Source: Pelagophyceae sp. CCMP2097
Lineage: Eukaryota; Sar; Pelagophyceae
Reading direction: 5' to 3'
DNA: 10,606 nucleotides
NCBI GenBank assembly: GCA_026770575.1
Contig: MU658039.1
Coordinates: 1 to 10,606 of the forward strand
How positions within the stretch are numbered: position 1 is the first letter of the stretch; each line of letters starts with the position of its first letter. Positions 7,066 to 10,606 of this stretch are shown here, one piece after another. Position numbers and translations under genes: made by a program. The notes below the pieces were generated by a model. That model was not told where the DNA came from and searched no databases. It saw only the letters and a list, made by a program, of their open reading frames with translations.

Positions 7066-7908
7066 TTAAAATGGTGCAATCATAGTTGTCCCCCTAAAAT
7101 TAACGCTGTTATTGACCTCTGGAACATGTGAAATACATTCTACATATTCACATTTTAGGATAGCAGACTCCATAATTGCTTTATTTTCCAATTCGAAATC
7201 AATTCTTAAACTTGCATGAAAACTATCACAAAAAAATTGTGTACCATCATCAAGATGTAACGCAATCGTGAATGATGAAATATTGCGAGTAGACATTTTT
7301 GATCTTACAGACTCCCCAATTCTCGAATATATAATATAACTACCGAAAGTATTTACTACTGGAATTTTGCATATACGGTTTGCTATGGTTCTATTGGACG
7401 TAGATCGTTCGTTATTTTGATTAACCTCTCTGACTGAAAAATGTATATTATGAGAATTTTGCAAAATATCGGATGGTCTTGTTGAGTATGCGGAGCCGTT
7501 ATGCTTACCGTGTGTTATATTCACAAGATCTAAAATCACGTTTGAGTATAAATGAAATTCGTTTGGATTATTATGTTTTAAAGTATACAATAAAGTCCTC
7601 GAATTAAACAACATTTTTATATTACTTGAATTTTCTGAAAAACCGTTGTTGATTTTCGAGAGTATATCTTGGGAGGAATAATGCCCTTTATGAATTAAAA
7701 ATTCCTTTTCAATGCTTTCTTCTTTATATCTAAACTGAAAATCATAGGGGACATTATAAATGCTGTTTAGGCAAGAAAAATCTTGTAACGAAATTTTTGG
7801 AACATATCCAATTGGAATCTCAATGTGTTGCTGTATGTAAAAAGAAACTGATTTATTCGAATTTTCTTCGCCATTGTGACTATTGAGATAAACAACTATT
7901 GAATCCAT
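7066..7908 (-). CDS. Penton / minor capsid protein (single jelly-roll candidate), 280 aa
   Basis: Starts at ATG 7908 and ends at TAA 7068-7066. The order of features matches minor capsid/penton proteins of polinton-like viruses and Mavericks. It begins with a short strand (IVVYLNS). Then comes IPIGYVPKISLQDFSCLNSIYNV (about 31-53), resembling the family pattern 'hydrophobic, aligned strand, aromatic-NV'. HKGHYSSQDILSKINN (about 73-88) resembles the typical G.Y.S...L...IN segment, and late in the protein LHLDDGTQFFCDSFHASLRIDF (about 221-242) resembles the closing D.G..F..G...L.F strand pair. Pentons occupy the five-fold vertices and usually lie beside the major capsid gene, as here (two genes upstream with the small ORF between). 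The frame is intact. Recognition is by motif pattern and context, without a structure prediction. Confidence 0.65.
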   Translation of the reverse strand: MDSIVVYLNSHNGEENSNKSVSFYIQQHIEIPIGYVPKISLQDFSCLNSIYNVPYDFQFRYKEESIEKEFLIHKGHYSSQDILSKINNGFSENSSNIKMLFNSRTLLYTLKHNNPNEFHLYSNVILDLVNITHGKHNGSAYSTRPSDILQNSHNIHFSVREVNQNNERSTSNRTIANRICKIPVVNTFGSYIIYSRIGESVRSKMSTRNISSFTIALHLDDGTQFFCDSFHASLRIDFELENKAIMESAILKCEYVECISHVPEVNNSVNFRGTTMIAPF

Positions 7909-7951
7909 ATAATAAGAACTTATTTTTTATTTTTTTAAAAATACAATAATT
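7909..7951. promoter_or_regulatory. AT-rich divergent intergenic region
   Basis: These 43 bases separate the minus-strand penton gene from the plus-strand lipase gene and must hold the start signals of both if both are transcribed. The sequence is almost pure A/T, with T7/A5 runs around 7931-7941. No defined promoter motif can be named. Other genes here also start after A/T-rich leaders ending in forms such as TAATATG or TATATG. Confidence 0.35.
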
Positions 7952-8531
7952 ATGGTAAACAAAGAATTATATCGTAAAAACCTCCAAGTCGCACATGCAG
8001 CGTATAATAACAAAACTCCTGATGGTTTTAGCAAGGTTCGCGATATGTCTGACAGACGCTCGAAAGTATATCGAGATAATTAAAATGGGGACATCTATGT
8101 AGGTTTTCGAGGAACACAACCAACGAATTTTAACGATCTAAGAGACTGATTTGAATATTTTAAACGGCACACAATCAAAAGATAACCGGTTTATACAATC
8201 AAAGGAAAAAGTGAAAAATGTTAAACAGATGTTTCCGGATAGTAATATGTATTTGTCGGGGCATAGCATGGGATCGAAAATATCACAAGATATAGCGAGA
8301 ACAGAGAAAGGCATTGCTGGGAGTTTCAACTTTTCTCCTGGAACGAACCCGCTCATAGAGGGTTTTACAAAAAATTTCGGAAAAAAATCACAAACACCAC
8401 AATTTAACTATGCAACACGGTTCGATCCAATCTCGTCACCATCATTATTAATAAACAGAAAAAACGAAAAAAATAAATATGTAAACTGGAAGGCATTCGA
8501 TCCTCATACGATAATGAATTATTTTTTATGA
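7952..8531 (+). pseudogene. Class-3 lipase-like gene, disrupted by TAA and a frameshift
   Basis: ATG 7952 begins a frame with AHAAYNN and KVYRDN. It meets TAA at 8081-8083, then continues in the same frame with IYVGFRGTQPTNFNDLRD, the oxyanion-side block of class-3 lipases. At about 8147 the phase moves by one base, consistent with one extra base after GAC. The new frame carries LNILNGTQ, the nucleophile elbow SGHSMG (catalytic Ser codon at 8265-8267), a likely catalytic Asp in ATRFDPIS and a likely catalytic His in FDPHTIMNY, ending at TGA 8531. All three triad positions are present, so decay is recent. Intact relatives hydrolyse lipid esters and occur in large DNA viruses and their relatives, possibly for membrane entry or exit. 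It lies on the strand opposite the capsid genes, divergent from the penton gene. Confidence 0.75.
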
Positions 8532-8541
8532 GGCAATTTAA

Positions 8542-8988
8542 TTAATTTTTTTTAAATCTCATTCGCCCCAAAGACACTTCGGGTATGTCTAAAAACCTTA
8601 AAGTTGGTAGTTTCATTTTTATAGCATCTATGACTAAGTATTTTGATTTTAAATTTCGGGCGTTAGTAATTCCCAAAAATTCAGCCATCTCATCAAACAC
8701 CCACCGTTTCGTATCGTTTATGTTGGAACCACTGCCTTCTAATTTAAGAGAAAAAGATAAATCTTGCTGAGCAGTCTCAACATCCTGATCCAATTCAATC
8801 TCATCATCAATCTCATCAATCTCATCAACGATCTCATCAACGATCTCATCTGCCGCAATATTTCCACTGTTTTCTAAATTTTCTAAAAACAGGGGTTCAT
8901 GTGAGTGATTACCTAAAATGTGTGACATATTAGTTTTAAAGTGTCCTCGTAGAATTTTATTCATAGCTTCATTGTGATTATATTCCAT
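8542..8988 (-). CDS. Hypothetical acidic protein, 148 aa
   Basis: ATG 8988 to TAA 8544-8542, intact. Residues about 1-40 contain a His/Asn-rich stretch. Residues about 46-70 are an acidic repeat of DEIVDEI/DEID units encoded by near-identical 9-12 bp repeats at 8795-8850. Residues about 90-148 are different: a W[V]FDEMAEFLGI helix, a basic NLKSKYLVIDAIKMKLPTL helix and a basic end (GRMRFKKN), resembling a small folded domain that might bind DNA or a protein partner. I do not recognise a family. It sits 32 bases downstream of the ATPase gene on the same strand, so co-transcription with the packaging gene is likely. Its 3' end is only 10 bases from the 3' end of the convergent lipase gene. Confidence 0.6.
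   Translation of the reverse strand: MEYNHNEAMNKILRGHFKTNMSHILGNHSHEPLFLENLENSGNIAADEIVDEIVDEIDEIDDEIELDQDVETAQQDLSFSLKLEGSGSNINDTKRWVFDEMAEFLGITNARNLKSKYLVIDAIKMKLPTLRFLDIPEVSLGRMRFKKN
8795..8850 (-). repeat. In-gene repeats encoding (DEI/V)n
   Basis: Multiple copies of ATCTCATCA with inserted ACG or TCA triplets (plus strand) encode Asp-Glu-Ile/Val repeats in the acidic linker of the 148-aa protein. The units are multiples of three, so length changes keep the frame. Confidence 0.8.
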
Positions 8989-9020
8989 AATTAAACCTTT
9001 AAAAAAAATTGAACATCATT

Positions 9021-9581
9021 TTATTCTTCTGATTTTATTTTGATCATATCAAAATTACTAAAATATACAGGGGGTTTATCCAGTCTAATTCCAAGAAAAT
9101 CTCCCTTTTTTTTATAGAGCAAAGGTTGCAATTCCATATATTCGTTAAATGTTATGTCTGGGAGATACTCTTCGTGGAACAATTTTAAACGTTTAACGTT
9201 ATTGCAACTAAAATTTATAACACATGAAACGGATTGTCGAGCCGATAGGCTCAATTGCGTTTGGTCTTGCAAACATAGAAAAATTGTCATTCTGAGGTGA
9301 CGATGTTTGCATATCAGATTATTTAATTTACTTATCATTTTCCCGTTAGATTTTAAAGAACTCGCAGCATCGTCAATATATACACACGTATCCATTAATT
9401 CCAACGAGTCACGTTCACTTGATTCTAAAATATAATCAAGAAAATCCTCATTGTATTCGTGGAATATTTGTTCTTCGGGAAGTGATTTGAAGGGATTTAC
9501 TGTAATTGAATTAAGGGTAGATTCTGGGATAAACAGGATTAATTTGTCGAACACGTTTGCGTAAATTCGTTTTTTTTTATT
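9021..9581 (-). pseudogene. Packaging ATPase, part downstream of in-frame TAA
   Basis: This is the same frame as the Walker A part, separated only by TAA at 9584-9582. It opens with an A-rich basic stretch and then VFDKLILFIPES, the strand that normally follows the P-loop helix in A32/FtsK-HerA-type ATPases. A Walker B-like segment (DTCVYIDDAAS, with the DD pair at about residue 144 of the whole protein) and a glutamine-rich sensor region LQDQTQLSLSARQSV (about 178-192, including a possible arginine finger) follow. The frame ends at TAA 9023-9021. There is no ATG at the head of this part. The first usable start would be GTG 9554, which leaves out the P-loop. The piece alone cannot hydrolyse ATP. 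Confidence 0.7.
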
Positions 9582-9803
9582 TTAAGCAGTTAATATACTG
9601 GTCACAAACGTACTTTTTCCTGACCCAGGACTACCCAAGACTATGAAACAACTGTTTTTATTAGGGAATAATTGTGTATCTGTTAGCCAATCCACGTTTT
9701 CAATTCTTTTTGTTTTTTTATTATAATGTTTTAACGAACTATCCGCAATCTGGTCCATTATCTCGATTTGGGTGTCATTTTTTTTCAATACTTCTATTTT
9801 CAT
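9582..9803 (-). CDS. Packaging ATPase (A32/FtsK-HerA type), N-terminal part with Walker A
   Basis: I choose ATG 9803 as start (MKIEVLKKND); an upstream in-frame ATG at 9833 overlaps the preceding small gene and adds ten less protein-like residues. Residues 53-65 read FIVLGSPGSGKST, a textbook Walker A P-loop after a hydrophobic strand. The preceding acidic/WL segment matches the short N-terminal lead of viral genome-packaging ATPases. The frame stops at TAA 9584-9582, nine codons after the P-loop threonine, and the rest of the ATPase continues in the same frame. Together they would total about 259 residues, usual for PLV and virophage ATPases. These enzymes pump the genome into preformed capsids, in keeping with the capsid genes nearby. 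Confidence 0.8.
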   Translation of the reverse strand: MKIEVLKKNDTQIEIMDQIADSSLKHYNKKTKRIENVDWLTDTQLFPNKNSCFIVLGSPGSGKSTFVTSILTA

Positions 9804-9819
9804 ACTTATGTAAACATAT

Positions 9820-10021
9820 TTAAATGTTATCATCTGCTTCTTCTTTTAAAATACCAACGACGAGATTTTCGCTCATGGGGATTTGTTCAATATTTATACA
9901 GTCACCGCACTTTACTGTTTTAATTCGTGAATATAATTACGCCCGAATAATTCTATGAATACATATCCCAATGGATGCGATAATAGTAATAATTAGAAAA
10001 TCATCGTTTAATGTTTTTCAT
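9820..10021 (-). pseudogene. Small membrane protein gene with one-base shift and in-frame TAA
   Basis: ATG 10021-10019 is followed by five A. If read one base off, the frame gives a short polar lead, then a hydrophobic segment FLIITIIASIGICIH that would span a membrane, and a basic IIRA. TAA follows at 9939-9937. The same frame then runs on for 38 codons (LYSRIKTVKCGDC..., with a CxxC motif, ending KEEADDNI) to TAA 9822-9820, 16 bases before the ATPase start. The frame directly from the ATG ends after six codons. I infer a small single-pass membrane protein of about 66 residues with a soluble tail, a type frequent in PLV virions, disrupted twice. The alternative is chance reading in intergenic DNA, but the TM-plus-CxxC composition and exact fit between neighbours argue for a gene. 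Confidence 0.4.
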
Positions 10022-10036
10022 ATGGTTTAATTTATT

Positions 10037-10606
10037 TTAATGTTTTTTCCTATCCTTTATTCGTTTGTCATGATCCGCCATCGAACTGACCTGAGACATA
10101 GAATATACATAACGTTGTGAAGACCCTCTTACAGAACGAGGATTATCTACTTTTTGTAGAATGCCGTTTATATTTTTTTTATAACCCACTGTTTTAGATT
10201 GAACGTGGACACTTGGTATAGTTTTCAAAATTTTATTATATTCAACTCTGCGTACCAAACCTGACGTCTTCTTCTTAAAAAATGTGGCGTCAATAACGTT
10301 AGGTTTTATATGATTAAATAAACTTTCATCACAAAATTTTAAAAATTTATCCATTATATTCAACTCGACATCAAACCATTCACTTACATTACCATTCGAA
10401 AATCCGATGCGCTTCACGGACGGTTTGAACACATTCAGTATCATCTCATGTAAAATAAACTCGGCTTTTTGTGCCTCTGAGGCAATTCCGTTGCCCTTTG
10501 TAGGGCTTTCCGCTTCGTCATATAAATAAAATCTGTGTACATTAAATGATATTAAAGATGTTCGAAATCCAGTCAATCGATTGAAGCCATTAGGTGTCCC
10601 GGAAAT
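10037..10606 (-). CDS. Hypothetical protein, C-terminal part, open at window edge
   Basis: The minus-strand frame is open from the window edge (10606) to TAA 10039-10037, about 189 codons. A TTG at 10576 is not a likely start, because in-frame sequence (ISGTPNGFNRL) continues upstream beyond the window. Visible features: a mixed alpha/beta region (about the first 100 residues, with RFYLYDEAES and a GFSNGNVSEWFDVELN segment), a basic region rich in Lys/Arg, and a strongly basic end DHDKRIKDRKKH. There is no P-loop, zinc motif or membrane segment in this part. I do not recognise the family. Position next to the packaging ATPase suggests a virion or DNA-handling function, and the basic tail could bind DNA. 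It stops 15 bases before the next ATG. Confidence 0.6.
   Translation of the reverse strand: MSGTPNGFNRLTGFRTSLISFNVHRFYLYDEAESPTKGNGIASEAQKAEFILHEMILNVFKPSVKRIGFSNGNVSEWFDVELNIMDKFLKFCDESLFNHIKPNVIDATFFKKKTSGLVRRVEYNKILKTIPSVHVQSKTVGYKKNINGILQKVDNPRSVRGSSQRYVYSMSQVSSMADHDKRIKDRKKH

Noticed and set aside
8138..8356. Minus-strand 72-codon ORF inside the lipase gene
   Set aside because: It is antisense to the lipase nucleophile region, which is clearly coding on the plus strand.
9834..10018. Alternative frame starting ATG ATT TTC within the membrane-protein region
   Set aside because: It meets TAA after three codons and has two more TAA further on; although leucine-rich, it lacks the coherent TM-plus-CxxC pattern of the other frame.
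1..10606. Full reassignment of UAA to an amino acid, as in ciliates or some green algae
   Set aside because: The capsid, penton and 265-aa fibre genes contain no internal TAA and end in TAA at sensible C-termini. Reading through the 45-aa ORF or capsid stop would give long overlaps with other genes. If UAA were an ordinary sense codon, dozens of internal TAA would be expected instead of five.

Overview
The window looks like one end of an integrated, partly decayed polinton-like virus (PLV; the Preplasmiviricota relatives of virophages and Maverick/Polintons) in a protist, most likely an alga. Three signs support this: a double-jelly-roll-type major capsid protein, a candidate single-jelly-roll penton (minor capsid) protein, and an A32/FtsK-HerA-type packaging ATPase with a clear Walker A motif. 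Long fibre proteins with phage-like YY[N/T]K..ID repeats and a short collagen-like segment fit the same picture. The viral DNA is very A+T-rich, whereas the first ~130 bases are strongly G+C-rich, as expected at a junction with a GC-rich host chromosome. The host and the exact virus group cannot be fixed from the sequence alone.

Layout: 1-130 is GC-rich flank. 131-850 is non-coding, low-complexity DNA with an almost C-free G/T-rich strand, short tandem repeats, a hairpin and a 20-bp palindrome; this is probably the terminal region of the element. 854-1189 (+) is a small unknown basic protein. 1176-1364 (-) is a small unknown gene with an in-frame TAA. 1404-4658 (-) is a giant fibre gene interrupted once by TAA. 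4676-5473 (-) is a second fibre/coiled-coil protein. 5509-6859 (-) is the major capsid gene, broken by a one-base shift at a C9 tract. 6884-7021 (-) is a 45-residue lysine-rich ORF. 7066-7908 (-) is the penton candidate. 7952-8531 (+) is a class-3 lipase gene broken by TAA and a frameshift. 8542-8988 (-) is an acidic hypothetical protein. 9021-9803 (-) is the packaging ATPase with an in-frame TAA. 9820-10021 (-) is a small membrane protein with a TAA and a one-base shift. 10037 to the window edge (-) is the C-terminal part of an unknown protein.

Together the genes form a virion morphogenesis module: ATPase, penton, major capsid and two fibres, nearly all on the minus strand with short gaps, plus a lipase on the opposite strand that might act in entry or exit.

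The most striking property is the pattern of lesions. Five genes carry exactly one in-frame TAA each, and three have a one-base phase break, yet the reading frames on both sides stay protein-like. The simplest reading is recent endogenisation and early decay. Stop-codon readthrough or sequence error are alternatives that can be tested.
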